Counted from the stretch's first letter, positions 37,738 through 47,150 are shown. The stretch is DNA of 64,000 bases from Fictibacillus nanhaiensis (GCA_017052515.1 JAFHKR010000039.1:1860001-1924000); one strand, 5' to 3'. Notes: generated from the letters alone by a model not told the origin. Made by a program: numbers and translations.

Positions 37738-37760
37738 AATTCAAAATAAAAAGTTGAATT
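37738..37760. promoter_or_regulatory. Inverted repeat upstream of ald
   Basis: AATTCAA - 9 nt - TTGAATT, perfect 7-bp arms, 65 bp upstream of the ald start and overlapping a possible -35 (TTGAAT with an 18-bp spacer to TATAGA). It might bind an AdeR-like activator; no direct support. Confidence 0.3.
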
Positions 37761-37882
37761 TCATTAGAATATGAATATAGTCAAGACAGCTTTAAGTTGC
37801 CCTAAAAGGAAAAGGAACATTCTAATTTTTGGACTTATGAAAAATACTGCCTATGTTCGCAATTGTAATAACTTTTTTAGAA

Positions 37883-37915
37883 CAAAAAAGGATAGCCTCT
37901 GTAATAGAGCTACCC
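37883..37915 (-). terminator. Terminator of the 53-aa gene
   Basis: Minus-strand GGGTAGC...TCT / AGA...GCTATCC stem followed by TTTTTTG, 11 bp after the small ORF stop. Confidence 0.75.
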
Positions 37916-37925
37916 TAATCTTGTG

Positions 37926-38087
37926 TCATGAAAGACTTTCTTCTTCATCAAGTTTTGTTCTTTGCTGTCCTTGATCTACTTTATCAACAATACCGCTTTG
38001 ATACGATTCTGTTATTTGCTGATGAACAGTCATCTCACCTTCAGCATCATATTCAAGCTGCTGATTGGGACGCTTTTCTTTTTCCAT
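37926..38087 (-). CDS. Small acidic hypothetical protein (53 aa)
   Basis: A 53-residue ORF starting MEKEKRPNQQLEYDAEGEMT and ending in an acidic DEEESLS tail. AAGGAGG lies 9 bases upstream of the ATG and a terminator follows, so it is a real gene despite its size. No membrane segment or cysteine. The TVHQQITESYQSGIVD segment recalls the small YozQ/DUF4025-like proteins, but that is only a pattern impression. It follows argH by 69 bp and could be the last gene of the argGH transcript. Confidence 0.75.
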   Translation of the reverse strand: MEKEKRPNQQLEYDAEGEMTVHQQITESYQSGIVDKVDQGQQRTKLDEEESLS

Positions 38088-38156
38088 CTTTACTTTCCTC
38101 CTTCAAATGCAAGACTTTAACCATAGTTTTTGTCTCACAAGGAAAGTTCATTTGAG

Positions 38157-39542
38157 CTAATTATTGGAAACAGCCATTTTTGATTGTGCTGCATCAATCT
38201 GTTGACGAACCGCTTCAAAGCCCGTTCCACCTTCAGAATTTCGTCTTTCTACTGCTGTTTTTGGAGATAGCGCGTCAAATAGATCCTGTTCAACGAGCGG
38301 ACACCATTCCTGATATTCATCCAGAGACACATCAAGAAGGTAGCAGCCTTTTTGAATGCATTGAAGAACCATCTGACCCACTAATTCATGTGCTTCTCGA
38401 AACGGGATTCCTTTTTTTGCTAGGTAATCTGCAAGCTCTGTAGCATTAGAAAAGTCTTGATGAACGGCCTTATTCATCTTATCCACATGAATTTTCACTT
38501 CGTTCATCATACCTGTCATGATGCTTAAACATCCTTTAACCGTTTTTACTGTATCAAAAACGGGTTCTTTGTCTTCCTGCATGTCTTTGTTGTATGCAAG
38601 TGGCAACCCCTTCATTAAGGTAAGCAGGGAGATCAAAGAGCCATATACTCTCCCGCTTTTCCCTCGAATTAGTTCAGCCATATCAGGGTTCTTTTTTTGC
38701 GGCATCATAGAGCTGCCTGTAGTGAAGCTATCACTGATCTCAATAAACCCGAATTCTTCAGAAGACCAAAGAATCAGTTCTTCACAAAAACGAGACAGGT
38801 GCATCATGATCATAGAAGCATTGCTACAGCATTCAATTGCAAAATCTCGATCACTTACAGCGTCTAAGCTGTTGAGATACTTATTTGCGAATCCAAGCTC
38901 GTTCATCGTGATGTTACGGTCGATATCAAACGTCGTTCCCGCTAGAGCTCCAGCACCAAGAGGCATGATATCACTGCGCTTTAGACTATCTTGAAGTCTT
39001 CCTTTGTCACGATCCAGCATCCAAAAATAGGCCAAAAGATGATGAGCAAATGAAACGGGCTGAGCACGCTGAAGATGCGTATACCCAGGGATGATCGTTT
39101 CTACATGTTCTTCAGCAAGATTCAACAATGATTTTTGCAATTCTTCAATATGAGCAATGATCAATAATGTCTCTTCTTTCACATAAAGATGAAAATCTGT
39201 TGCCACTTGATCATTTCGACTTCTTGCTGTATGAAGCTTTCCGCCGTCCGGTCCAATTTTGTCTGTTAATAATTTCTCAAGGTTCAGATGAATATCTTCG
39301 TATTTAACGGAATACGTAAGTTCCCCTTCTTCCACTTCTGAATGAAGTGAAAGTAAACCATTCTTAATGTTTTCGTAGGAACTCTCGTCAATTATCTTAC
39401 ATTGAAATAACATCTTGGCATGAGCCAAACTTCCTTTAATGTCTTGACTGGCCAACTGCTGATCAAAAGAGATGGATGCTCCAAACTCATCTACCCATTC
39501 TTCAGGCTGTTTTGAGAAACGTCCTCCCCATAACTTTTTCAC
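38157..39542 (-). CDS. argH: Argininosuccinate lyase
   Basis: Last step of arginine synthesis: argininosuccinate to arginine and fumarate. The 461 residues show [46 protein letters not shown] and the fumarase-superfamily loop [12 protein letters not shown]. Start is GTG at 39542, overlapping the argG stop by four bases (GTGA), so translation is coupled. Confidence 0.97.
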   Translation of the reverse strand: MKKLWGGRFSKQPEEWVDEFGASISFDQQLASQDIKGSLAHAKMLFQCKIIDESSYENIKNGLLSLHSEVEEGELTYSVKYEDIHLNLEKLLTDKIGPDGGKLHTARSRNDQVATDFHLYVKEETLLIIAHIEELQKSLLNLAEEHVETIIPGYTHLQRAQPVSFAHHLLAYFWMLDRDKGRLQDSLKRSDIMPLGAGALAGTTFDIDRNITMNELGFANKYLNSLDAVSDRDFAIECCSNASMIMMHLSRFCEELILWSSEEFGFIEISDSFTTGSSMMPQKKNPDMAELIRGKSGRVYGSLISLLTLMKGLPLAYNKDMQEDKEPVFDTVKTVKGCLSIMTGMMNEVKIHVDKMNKAVHQDFSNATELADYLAKKGIPFREAHELVGQMVLQCIQKGCYLLDVSLDEYQEWCPLVEQDLFDALSPKTAVERRNSEGGTGFEAVRQQIDAAQSKMAVSNN

Positions 39543-40741
39543 ACTTTCACCTCATTTTTTTGAACCATGCTGCTAACTTTTGTAGGAAGTCCCCACAATG
39601 AGATGAATCCTTTCGCAGCTGTATGATCAAAAGCATCATCTGCTGTATAAGTGGCTAGTTTCTCGTCATAAAGGGAGAATGGTGATTTTCTTCCTTCAAC
39701 GATCGCATGACCTTTAAAGAATTTAACACGTACTGTTCCTGTTACATGTTTTTGCGTTTCATCTAAAAAGGCTTTTAATGATGCCTGTAGCGGTGAGAAC
39801 CATAAACCTTCATAAATCAGTTCAGTCATCTTCTTCTCAATGATCGGTTTAAAGTGAGCGACTTCTTTAACCAATGTAAGATCTTCAAGTTCTTTATGTG
39901 CTTTAATAAGCGTTGTTGCGGCTGGACACTCGTATACTTCACGGGATTTTATTCCTACTAATCTATTTTCAACATGGTCGATTCGTCCAACACCATGTGC
40001 GCCTCCCCATTCGTTCAACTGATTAATCAGAACATCTAGAGAAACATACTGACCATTCAGTGATACCGGGATGCCTTGTTCGAATCCGATTTCTACGATC
40101 TGGGGTTCATTTGGCGTATCCTCAAGAGCAACAGTCATTTCATATGCTTCTTCTGGTGGTGCAGCCCAAGGATCTTCCAAGATGCCACATTCATTGCTTC
40201 TTCCCCATAAATTTTGATCGATAGAGAACGGGTTTTCCTTTTTAATGGGAACAGGAATATCATGTTCTTTCGCATACTGAATCTCTTCTTCACGTGACCA
40301 GCTCCATTCACGAACAGGTGCTAGAACTTCAAGTTCAGGAGCGAGTGCCGCAACTGAAACTTCAAAACGAACCTGGTCGTTCCCTTTTCCTGTGCAGCCA
40401 TGAGCAACCGCTGTAGCTCCAACTTTTTTAGCAGTTTCTACTAATTTTTTTGCGATCAATGGTCTACTTAATGCAGAGATGAGTGGATATTTCCCTTCAT
40501 ACAATGCATGTGATTGTAACGCTACTAATGCATATTCATCAGCGTATTCCTTTTGAACATCAAGTACGATCGATTCAGATGCTCCGATTGATAACGCCTT
40601 TGATTGTATAAAAGGAAGGTCCTTTCCTTCACCTACATCCAAGCATAATGCAATAACTTCGTATCCTTTATCCGCTAGCCACGGAATCGCAACAGACGTA
40701 TCTAATCCTCCAGAATAAGCTAAAACGACCTTTTTCCCCAT
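39539..40741 (-). CDS. argG: Argininosuccinate synthase
   Basis: Joins citrulline and aspartate using ATP. The 400 residues begin with the N-type PP-loop [17 protein letters not shown], followed by [31 protein letters not shown] and [23 protein letters not shown] at 40741 with AAAGGAG. First gene of argGH; promoter and ARG-box-like sites lie upstream. Confidence 0.97.
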   Translation of the reverse strand: MGKKVVLAYSGGLDTSVAIPWLADKGYEVIALCLDVGEGKDLPFIQSKALSIGASESIVLDVQKEYADEYALVALQSHALYEGKYPLISALSRPLIAKKLVETAKKVGATAVAHGCTGKGNDQVRFEVSVAALAPELEVLAPVREWSWSREEEIQYAKEHDIPVPIKKENPFSIDQNLWGRSNECGILEDPWAAPPEEAYEMTVALEDTPNEPQIVEIGFEQGIPVSLNGQYVSLDVLINQLNEWGGAHGVGRIDHVENRLVGIKSREVYECPAATTLIKAHKELEDLTLVKEVAHFKPIIEKKMTELIYEGLWFSPLQASLKAFLDETQKHVTGTVRVKFFKGHAIVEGRKSPFSLYDEKLATYTADDAFDHTAAKGFISLWGLPTKVSSMVQKNEVKV

Positions 40742-40770
40742 ATGAAATCTCTCCTTTTGTTATAGCCAAA

Positions 40771-40797
40771 AATGAATATTTACTTATTTTTATACAT
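40771..40797 (-). promoter_or_regulatory. Candidate ARG box downstream of the argG promoter
   Basis: Minus-strand ATGTATAAAAATAAG followed by TAAATATTCAT (inverted ATGAATATTTA) resembles paired ArgR/AhrC boxes (consensus like CATGAATAAAAATKCAAK). It lies in the argG leader. Confidence 0.5.
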
Positions 40798-40832
40798 TTT
40801 TGTTTATAAAAATACCATTTATGATAGTTCAT

Positions 40833-40862
40833 ACTATAACAAAAACTTTAACGGAATTGCAA
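40833..40862 (-). promoter_or_regulatory. Sigma-A promoter of argGH
   Basis: Minus-strand TTGCAA (40857-40862), 18-bp spacer, TATAGT (40833-40838). Confidence 0.72.
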
Positions 40863-40876
40863 GGTTATTCTTTAAA

Positions 40877-40891
40877 ATGAATAAAAATAAC
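40877..40891 (+). promoter_or_regulatory. Candidate upstream ARG box
   Basis: ATGAATAAAAATAAC matches the AhrC/ArgR box core ATGAATAAAAAT exactly. It lies 15 bp upstream of the argG -35, so two boxes flank the promoter. Confidence 0.5.
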
Positions 40892-40954
40892 ATTGAACTT
40901 TTATCTACCATCCCACTCCACCCTTTTGTACAATAGAGTTAGAGGTGATTTCAA

Positions 40955-41269
40955 TTGCAGGATGACTTTGTTTGGGATGAAAGACTCGGAATATTAGTTC
41001 CTAATTTATATAAATCGTGGGAAAAGTACGATACATCCACGCAAGAAGCGATTATGTTGCATTGGGAAAAGATTAGAGGAAGAATTCCAGATCGAATCGG
41101 AGAGATCGAAGAGACCATTAACGAGTTGCAAGACCAACTATCAACGGAAGAACGTTTTGAGGTCTCTTGCGAACTGAACAACAAAATCGCGAGCCTCGCT
41201 TCTGTCATCAATGATCTTTGGCTATGGTACAGATTAAACCAAAGTATTACATCCAAGGCTCATGATTAA
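40955..41269 (+). CDS. Hypothetical cytosolic protein, divergent from argG
   Basis: A 104-residue acidic, mostly helical protein rich in Trp and Glu (MQDDFVWDERLGILVP near the start, WEKIRGRIPDRIGEIEET in the middle, NDLWLWYRLNQ near the end). The start is TTG at 40955 with AGAGGTG 7 bases upstream. No membrane segment. A terminator shared with moaB follows. I do not recognise a family. It might be an interaction module of small size. Confidence 0.75.
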   Translation: MQDDFVWDERLGILVPNLYKSWEKYDTSTQEAIMLHWEKIRGRIPDRIGEIEETINELQDQLSTEERFEVSCELNNKIASLASVINDLWLWYRLNQSITSKAHD

Positions 41270-41292
41270 TTGGGAGTCTTCACATAAAAATA

Positions 41293-41320
41293 AAGAGGAT
41301 GCAAATGCATCCTCTTATTT
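41293..41320. terminator. Bidirectional terminator between the hypothetical gene and moaB
   Basis: Perfect 10-bp stem AAGAGGATGC / GCATCCTCTT with an AAAT loop. U-rich tail ATTTTTT on the plus strand and ATTTTTA on the minus. It overlaps the moaB stop. Confidence 0.85.
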
Positions 41321-41821
41321 TTTCAACTGTTGAACAACATGTGACAGCTCGGGTATGATCAATTTTTCCATGCCCAGTTTTACAGCACCTGAAGAACCAG
41401 GAAGCGCAAATATCGCTGTCCTATTCTTAACCCCAGCAGCTGCTCTGCTCAGCATCGCACCAGAGCCGATGTCTTCTGTATAACTTAACATGCGAAATAG
41501 TTCACCAAAACCAGAGATCTCTTTATCAAACAGAGGCATTAATGCTTCTATTGTTACATCCCTAGAAGCGATTCCTGTCCCTCCGTTAAAAAGGACCACA
41601 TCAATGTCTTCATTCTGTATGCCATATTGCATAGCCTCTTGTATGGATTTAATCTCATCTTTAACTATTTTGTACATAACAACTTTATGATTATTCTTTT
41701 CTAAGAAAGCATGTATCAACTTGCCGCTTTTATCTGTTTCTTCATTACGCGTATCACTAACGGTTACAATCATGCATCTAACGACTTGTGGTGCTTGAGC
41801 TTTATGTTCTTTTACACTCAT
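41315..41821 (-). CDS. moaB: Molybdenum cofactor biosynthesis protein MoaB
   Basis: MoaB/MogA-type molybdopterin adenylyltransferase fold. The 168 residues carry MIVTVSDTRNEETDKSG, VVLFNGGTGIASRDVT and FALPGSSGAVKLGMEKLI, all signatures of the family. ATG at 41821 with AAGGTG. It is 18 bp downstream of the EcsC-like gene. Confidence 0.95.
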   Translation of the reverse strand: MSVKEHKAQAPQVVRCMIVTVSDTRNEETDKSGKLIHAFLEKNNHKVVMYKIVKDEIKSIQEAMQYGIQNEDIDVVLFNGGTGIASRDVTIEALMPLFDKEISGFGELFRMLSYTEDIGSGAMLSRAAAGVKNRTAIFALPGSSGAVKLGMEKLIIPELSHVVQQLKK

Positions 41822-41839
41822 GGAAGTAACACCTTTTTC

Positions 41840-42670
41840 TTAATATTTTTCGAAAAGATATCTTTTTTGATAAAACTTGTGTGCAATCTCTGTTATTTTT
41901 CTCGATTGTTGATAGTTCATGAAAGCACCGAGTGCCATTCCGAAAATCGGCAATCCTTGAGTTAGTTTCTTACGAAGAAGAAGAATCGCCATCATCTTCA
42001 CAGCTTGCTGTATCGGATGTGACATCCATGACACATCTGCGATCACATCTTTTCCCGCATAAAAAATCGGATCTTCTTCCTCCCTGATCTCAACCATCAG
42101 CTCGTCCCATTTTTCCTGTTGAAACCGCTTCGGCATCGTTGCTGCATGATACACCTTTAATGACCGCATCATCTCTGCAGGTCTTTGGATATCATAGCCA
42201 TAGTGCATCGCGATAGATTGCACAGAACGGATTCCAAGAGCAACCATTGCAGGCAGGTCTGTTCCTAAGAAGAGAAGTCCTCCTGTCCCTGCAAGGCCAC
42301 CTTGCGAAAAAGACAAGAGCCTGTTTCTTGCGATCTGCTGGTCTGCCATATACGATAACTGATCGATCGAGCACTTTTTTAAATCTTCAATTTCATAGAT
42401 ATCGTCTCTAAAAACTCTTGCTTCAGACAATAATCGTTGCTTCGTGTCCATTTGAAATTGTGAATTTTGTATAAGAGCATGAATGTGAAACAGAGCAGAA
42501 TCCACATATTCACCGACTGTCTCTTGTACCTCTTTCGGGAGGAGGTCCATCTGCCTTGTTGCCCACCTTTCATAAGTACGTCCAAAGTCTGTTGGTTCAT
42601 ATGTAAAAAAATCTTCTTCCCACGCCATAATCTCTTGCCAGATCTGTTCCTCACGCGCTGTTAATGCCAT
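41840..42670 (-). CDS. EcsC family protein
   Basis: A 276-residue member of the EcsC family. N-terminal soluble helical region (MALTAREEQIWQEIMAWEEDFF), central hydrophobic stretch about 125-155 (QGGLAGTGGLLFLGTDLP), and a second hydrophobic segment near 235-255 (LTQGLPIFGMALGAFMNYQ). Such proteins are membrane associated; no biochemical activity is established. ATG at 42670 with AAGGAGG. Transcribed just before moaB, but a functional link is not evident. Confidence 0.88.
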   Translation of the reverse strand: MALTAREEQIWQEIMAWEEDFFTYEPTDFGRTYERWATRQMDLLPKEVQETVGEYVDSALFHIHALIQNSQFQMDTKQRLLSEARVFRDDIYEIEDLKKCSIDQLSYMADQQIARNRLLSFSQGGLAGTGGLLFLGTDLPAMVALGIRSVQSIAMHYGYDIQRPAEMMRSLKVYHAATMPKRFQQEKWDELMVEIREEEDPIFYAGKDVIADVSWMSHPIQQAVKMMAILLLRKKLTQGLPIFGMALGAFMNYQQSRKITEIAHKFYQKRYLFEKY

Positions 42671-42745
42671 ACATATCCTCCTTAAAACCTTTTAAATAGT
42701 GTAGTATAAATCACTTCTAAAGTAAAAATTCTATAATGAGCAAAC

Positions 42746-43408
42746 TTATCGAAATGGATTTCTCCATTCCATCAGTAACGCATAGTTAGACGATTCTTCG
42801 TCCTCTATATAATTCGGGATAAGTATCAGCGGATTTCTTCCACACCGCAAAAGAAAGGAGATGACAGGATCATATAGCTCTCCGCTAATCACTTTGTCAG
42901 CATACTCTTCGGGAGTAAGATCATGTGAATGCTTTGAAAATCCCGGCATCCTACCTCCACCTAACAATCTTTGCAAATTAAGGTGGATGACTGTTTCGTA
43001 CAAAGATTGCATAAGAAGCTTGCCTAAATTTAATTTTCGATATGATGGTCTTATACAAATATCTACAACATACAGTGTATTTCCGTTTTTATCATGATTG
43101 GTGATGTAGCCGTTACTCGTTATTTCTTCCCACGTATGTTGCGGATATTCCCTATCATCATCCACGAGTAAACTTGTTATCGATCCAGCTATGACTCCAT
43201 CGATTTCTACACAGAGAGCTCCATCTGGAAAAAGCGTGATATGGTTGAGTAACTGTTTTTCATTCCATAATAATTCTGACGGAAACGGAGGAGGAAAGCT
43301 TTCTTTTTGAATGGATTGGAGTTCAGCAAAATCGTTTTTTTCATAATTTCGAACGACAGCATTTACATTTTGATTCTTCATGTAAAGATATTGTTCTTTT
43401 ATGTACAT
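42746..43408 (-). CDS. GNAT family N-acetyltransferase
   Basis: A 220-residue acyltransferase of the GNAT fold. Motif A region is visible as LYVVDICIRPSYRKLNLGKLLMQ split by the beta-bulge (RPSYRKLNLGKLL). FAELQSIQKESFPPPFPSEL and GALCVEIDGVIAGSITSLLV form the N-terminal part. A distinctive LGGGRMPGFSKHSHDLTPEEY follows. ATG at 43408 with GGAGG 7 bases upstream. Substrate unknown. Confidence 0.87.
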   Translation of the reverse strand: MYIKEQYLYMKNQNVNAVVRNYEKNDFAELQSIQKESFPPPFPSELLWNEKQLLNHITLFPDGALCVEIDGVIAGSITSLLVDDDREYPQHTWEEITSNGYITNHDKNGNTLYVVDICIRPSYRKLNLGKLLMQSLYETVIHLNLQRLLGGGRMPGFSKHSHDLTPEEYADKVISGELYDPVISFLLRCGRNPLILIPNYIEDEESSNYALLMEWRNPFR

Positions 43409-43512
43409 GTTTCGGCCTCCATCTTTAAAAAGGTGATCGCTAATTTTTTACTCATAAGATGGTTTACGCTAAACACCTCCATATTCCTCCTTTCAACTGC
43501 ATATCTAAACAT

Positions 43513-43545
43513 AAAAAAACAGCCTTTTCCAAAAGGAAAAGACTG
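43513..43545 (-). terminator. ackA terminator
   Basis: Minus-strand CAGTCTTTTCC / GGAAAAGGCTG with a TTTT loop, then TTTTTTTATG. Confidence 0.85.
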
Positions 43546-43555
43546 CCTTTATCAT

Positions 43556-44743
43556 TTACATCGCATAGCGCATTGTATCACGCGCGATCATCACTTCTTC
43601 ATTTGTAGGAATGACGATTACTTTTACAGGAGAGTGAGGATAGCTAATGAATGCCTCTTTACCACGAACTTGGTTTAGAGCAGGATCCCAATATACTCCC
43701 ATGAACTCTAAACCACGAAGTACGCGCTCACGAACAGCCGTACTGTTCTCACCGATACCAGCAGTAAAGATGATCGCGTCGATGCCAGCCATTCTCGCTG
43801 CATAAGATCCAATGTATTTATGGATACGGCTAGCAAAAACTTCTAAAGCAAGTTCAGCACGTTCATTCCCTTTTTCTGCTTCACTTTCAATATCGCGAAG
43901 GTCAGAAGAGAATCCTGAAACACCAAGCATTCCACTCTTATTGTTCAATACATTGATTACTTCTTCAGCACTTTGACCTGTCTTTTGCATGATGTAAGGA
44001 ATGAGAGACGGGTCAATGTTACCAGAACGCGTTCCCATTGTAACACCTGCTAAAGGTGTGAATCCCATAGAAGTATCAATTGATTTTCCGCCTTCGATCG
44101 CTGCAATACTTGCACCGTTACCTAAGTGGCATGATAAAAGACGAAGCTGTTCAACCGGACGTCCAAGAAGCTCGGCAGCTCTCTCTGAAACATACTTATG
44201 ACTTGTTCCGTGGAAACCGTATTTACGAATGCCGTACTCTTCATAATACTCGTAAGGAAGGCTGTATAAGAATGATTTTTCAGGCATGGACTGGTGGAAA
44301 GCAGTATCAAAAACAGCAACTGCAGGTACGTTAGGCAGTACATTTTTGAAGGCTTTGATTCCAACAACATTTGCTGGGTTGTGTAATGGCGCAAGATAAG
44401 AAATCTCTTCAATTTCATGTAGAATCTCATCTGTGATTAAAACTGAGTCGTTAAACTTTTCTCCACCATGCACAACACGATGACCGATTCCCTCGATCTC
44501 TTCTAGAGAAGAAATGATGTTGTGTTTTACTAATTTATCTAAAAGCATAGATACTGCTTCTGAATGATCTTGAATATCTTTAATTTCTTTTACTTTTTCA
44601 CCATCAACTTCGATCGTGAAAACTGAGTCATTTAATCCGATACGTTCTACAAGTCCTTTAGTCAGTACTACTTCTTCAGGCATTTGAAGCAACTGAAATT
44701 TCAAGGACGAGCTTCCGGCGTTAATTGCAATAATTTTAGCCAA
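43556..44743 (-). CDS. ackA: Acetate kinase
   Basis: Converts acetyl-phosphate and ADP to acetate and ATP in overflow metabolism. The 395 residues equal B. subtilis AckA. The start is a TTG at 44743 (then [15 protein letters not shown]), placed 9 bases after AAGGAG. An ATG 15 bases upstream directly abuts the Shine-Dalgarno and is a poor start. Seen: [52 protein letters not shown] cre-like site upstream suggests CcpA activation, as in B. subtilis. Confidence 0.97.
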   Translation of the reverse strand: MAKIIAINAGSSSLKFQLLQMPEEVVLTKGLVERIGLNDSVFTIEVDGEKVKEIKDIQDHSEAVSMLLDKLVKHNIISSLEEIEGIGHRVVHGGEKFNDSVLITDEILHEIEEISYLAPLHNPANVVGIKAFKNVLPNVPAVAVFDTAFHQSMPEKSFLYSLPYEYYEEYGIRKYGFHGTSHKYVSERAAELLGRPVEQLRLLSCHLGNGASIAAIEGGKSIDTSMGFTPLAGVTMGTRSGNIDPSLIPYIMQKTGQSAEEVINVLNNKSGMLGVSGFSSDLRDIESEAEKGNERAELALEVFASRIHKYIGSYAARMAGIDAIIFTAGIGENSTAVRERVLRGLEFMGVYWDPALNQVRGKEAFISYPHSPVKVIVIPTNEEVMIARDTMRYAM

Positions 44744-44771
44744 AATAGCCATCTCCTTCATATTCAATGAA

Positions 44772-44849
44772 ATTATAGGATATGAACTCCCACTTCCATC
44801 TCACTTGAAACTTAATCCTTCCTTATTTAAACATTGACCTTTATTAATA
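44772..44849 (-). promoter_or_regulatory. Candidate promoters of ackA
   Basis: Two options on the minus strand: TTGATA-17-TTAAAT, reading from about 44854 to 44825, or TATAAT at 44772-44777 with no good -35. The former places the cre at about -43. Confidence 0.4.
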
Positions 44850-44856
44850 TCAAGGT

Positions 44857-44871
44857 TGTAAAACGCTTACA
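44857..44871 (-). promoter_or_regulatory. cre-like site upstream of ackA
   Basis: Minus-strand TGTAAGCGTTTTACA keeps the ten-base core TGTAAGCGTT of the B. subtilis ackA cre but diverges at the end. Confidence 0.5.
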
Positions 44872-44916
44872 CCTTATATTCATGCAATTCAGACTTGAAT
44901 CCGTTTGCAATACCAT

Positions 44917-44948
44917 GAAAAAAACAGCATAGGATAGACCCACGCTGT
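44917..44948 (-). terminator. ytxK terminator
   Basis: Minus-strand ACAGC...GCTGT imperfect hairpin followed by TTTTTTTC; it abuts the ytxK stop. Confidence 0.75.
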
Positions 44949-45946
44949 TATTTTTCACGTTCCCACTCTGTTTTAAACCATTCATTAATCTGTTCCATCA
45001 CATTTCCTAATCCATTTTTATTTGAGAAAGATGGAAGCTGAGCTAGCATCGCTTGTTTAGGCTTTATTGCACCTTCACCATTCTTTTGAAGAATCAAGAT
45101 GCTCTTTGCATGGACGGAGGATTTGAATAATGATTCAGGTAACTGAAGAAGACCCAGAACAGTTACTGTTTCCTTCATCCAGCTTTTGAACAAATCCGCT
45201 TGTTCACTTTCAAATAGATTGTTCGGTACGATAAAGATCCCGATGCCTGATTCTTTCAAATGATTGACTCCTTGCTCGATGATTAAATGATGAGCATAAG
45301 TATGTCCTTCTTTTTCATAAACTTTAAAGGCTTTAGCGGTTTCATCATCTGGATAATATCCTACTGGCAAATCGGCTACAACCACATCAACAGGATCTGC
45401 ATAAAGTGGTTTGATCACATCTTGGTGAAAGAGCTCTACTTTATGTTTTTGGATATTAGCATTGACCCACGATAAACGTAAAAGCGTTTCGTCTACTTCT
45501 ACACCGAATGAGACACACTCTTTGTCCTTTAACTGGTTCATAACAGCTGTTAGCAAGTTTCCTGAACCGACTACAGGATCTAACAACGTAAGATTTTCGG
45601 ATTTTTTCATGAATTTTTGAACGAGGTATCCAGCAAATAGTGCAACCGCATCAGGTGTCATCGCATGATGGGGCTGAACAGCTTCTTTCATGCCTTTTAA
45701 AACGGCTAACTGAAAAGCTTTGCGCGTTTCTTCTGTACCAAATTCTGTAACGTTCACTTTTTTGTATTCATCTGTTAATACAGCTGTTAATTCTTTCGGG
45801 TATTCTTTTGGTATCTCTTGAAAGAACAGGTTTTCTCCTGATTCTACAAGAGCGTCTAAATAAGGCAGTTCAAGTTTATCCTTAATTGCCGTCGCTGTGT
45901 TGTCAAGTACAACAAACAGCTTTTCTACATCTTTAAAAGAACTCAT
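44948..45946 (-). CDS. ytxK: Class I SAM-dependent methyltransferase YtxK
   Basis: A 332-residue protein with an N-terminal helical domain (1-100) and a type I restriction-modification-like N6-methylase core. SAM motif LLDPVVGSGNLLTAVMNQL near 120 and a variant catalytic motif VADLPVGYYPDD near 192, where NPPY/DPPY is expected. Target unknown; Bacillus YtxK is commonly annotated as a DNA-modification-like enzyme, but the altered motif makes activity doubtful. ATG at 45946 with AGGAGG. Upstream of ackA, as in B. subtilis. Confidence 0.92.
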   Translation of the reverse strand: MSSFKDVEKLFVVLDNTATAIKDKLELPYLDALVESGENLFFQEIPKEYPKELTAVLTDEYKKVNVTEFGTEETRKAFQLAVLKGMKEAVQPHHAMTPDAVALFAGYLVQKFMKKSENLTLLDPVVGSGNLLTAVMNQLKDKECVSFGVEVDETLLRLSWVNANIQKHKVELFHQDVIKPLYADPVDVVVADLPVGYYPDDETAKAFKVYEKEGHTYAHHLIIEQGVNHLKESGIGIFIVPNNLFESEQADLFKSWMKETVTVLGLLQLPESLFKSSVHAKSILILQKNGEGAIKPKQAMLAQLPSFSNKNGLGNVMEQINEWFKTEWEREK

Positions 45947-46058
45947 ATTTAGCTTCCTCCTAAGTTTTCACAGGAAACATTTTAGCAAATTACGTACAGC
46001 TTATACAATCATTAACTTCTTTTGCTAGTAAAATGAAGAAGTCCATAGTATTAAGAAC

Positions 46059-46095
46059 AAAAAAATCTCCGGTAGATGAAAGCTTTACCGGAGAT
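46059..46095 (-). terminator. tpx terminator
   Basis: Perfect 10-bp stem ATCTCCGGTA/TACCGGAGAT, 11-nt loop, then TTTTTTTG on the minus strand. Confidence 0.9.
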
Positions 46096-46105
46096 GTCTG
46101 ATTGC

Positions 46106-46603
46106 TTATTTCGCTGCTTTAGCTGCTTCGATCGCCGCTTCGTAATTCGGGTGGCTCGTAACTTCATCTACATATTCTACATACGTAACTTTATCAGAGC
46201 TATCAATGACAAATACAGAGCGCGCTAGAAGACGAAGTTCCTCGATCGCAACCCCATATGCTTTACCGAACGAAAGATCACGGTGATCGGATAGAGTTTG
46301 AACGTTTTCAATTCCTGCTGCAGCACACCATCTTTTTTGTGCAAAAGGCAAGTCCACTGAAACCGTTAAGACTTTAACGTTATCAAGCTTAGACGCCTCT
46401 TCATTAAAACGACGTACTTCCGCATCACATACGCCTGTGTCTACTGAAGGAACAGCAGCGATCAAACGTACACTTCCTTTTGAATCTGCAAGACTTACTT
46501 CAGACATGTCGTTTGCCAACACTCTAAAATCTGGAGCTTGGTCCCCTACCTTTACTTCATTTCCTAGCAATGTGACTGGTTTTTCTTTAAATGTTACAGC
46601 CAT
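46106..46603 (-). CDS. tpx: Thiol peroxidase
   Basis: Atypical 2-Cys peroxiredoxin. The 165 residues have the peroxidatic Cys in [20 protein letters not shown] (near 58) and the resolving Cys in KRWCAAAGI (near 92), plus [16 protein letters not shown]. The start is ATG 46603 (MAVTF), with AAGGAGG at 9 bases; an ATG two codons upstream is too close. Position next to ytfJ matches B. subtilis. Confidence 0.97.
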   Translation of the reverse strand: MAVTFKEKPVTLLGNEVKVGDQAPDFRVLANDMSEVSLADSKGSVRLIAAVPSVDTGVCDAEVRRFNEEASKLDNVKVLTVSVDLPFAQKRWCAAAGIENVQTLSDHRDLSFGKAYGVAIEELRLLARSVFVIDSSDKVTYVEYVDEVTSHPNYEAAIEAAKAAK

Positions 46604-46665
46604 GATCATACTCCTCCTTTAAGAAATAAATTATGTACTTTCCCTTTCATCTTAAAGCAACCCAG

Positions 46666-46696
46666 AAAAAAAAGCTAACGAGATGTTAGCTTTTTT
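46666..46696 (-). terminator. ytfJ terminator
   Basis: Stem AAAAAAGCTAAC / GTTAGCTTTTTT with a GAGAT-type 5-nt loop and a U-run on the minus strand. Confidence 0.88.
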
Positions 46697-47147
46697 AAAA
46701 CTCATGGGTTTGAGTGCTTGATGGTCCATGATTCTGTTTGTTCTTATTCATGAGATGTTGTAGCTTGTCTATCACACCAGGTGCTAAGTCTAAGATTCTT
46801 TCGTAAAGGTGCGTACTGTTGTCGAGGTGGATCGTCTTAATTCCTGTATTACTTACGACTAGGAACGCAATCGGAGTGATTGAAACTCCTCCTCCACTAC
46901 CTCCACCAAAAGGCATTTCCTTTGATTGACTTGAAGACCCTTGTTGTGTAGATGAATTACGCGATTCTTCTTGGCCTCCGAACTCACTTCCACCTGCAGC
47001 AAAACCGAATCCTACTTTTGATACAGTAAGAATAACACTGCCATCTGGCGTCTCTACAGGATCACCAATAATCGTATTTACATCGATCATTTCTTTTAAG
47101 TTTTCCATCGCGGTTTTCATTAAACCCTGGATTGGATGTTCACTCAT
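46695..47147 (-). CDS. ytfJ: GerW family sporulation protein YtfJ
   Basis: A 150-residue protein required for normal spore germination in B. subtilis (GerW). Seen: IQGLMKTAMENLKEMIDV, VGFGFAAGGSEFGG, a Ser/Gln-rich linker, and GGGSGGGVSITPIAFLVV, the family's glycine-rich motif. The C-terminal tail is short. ytfI lies 3 bp upstream. Confidence 0.95.
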   Translation of the reverse strand: MSEHPIQGLMKTAMENLKEMIDVNTIIGDPVETPDGSVILTVSKVGFGFAAGGSEFGGQEESRNSSTQQGSSSQSKEMPFGGGSGGGVSITPIAFLVVSNTGIKTIHLDNSTHLYERILDLAPGVIDKLQHLMNKNKQNHGPSSTQTHEF

Positions 47148-47150
47148 TTT

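Noticed and set aside
37928-38155. Plus-strand 75-codon frame between ald and argH
   Set aside because: Antisense to the 53-residue gene, which has the better ribosome binding site and terminator.
38518-38994. Plus-strand open frame of 158 codons
   Set aside because: Antisense shadow of argH; length reflects codon bias, not a gene.
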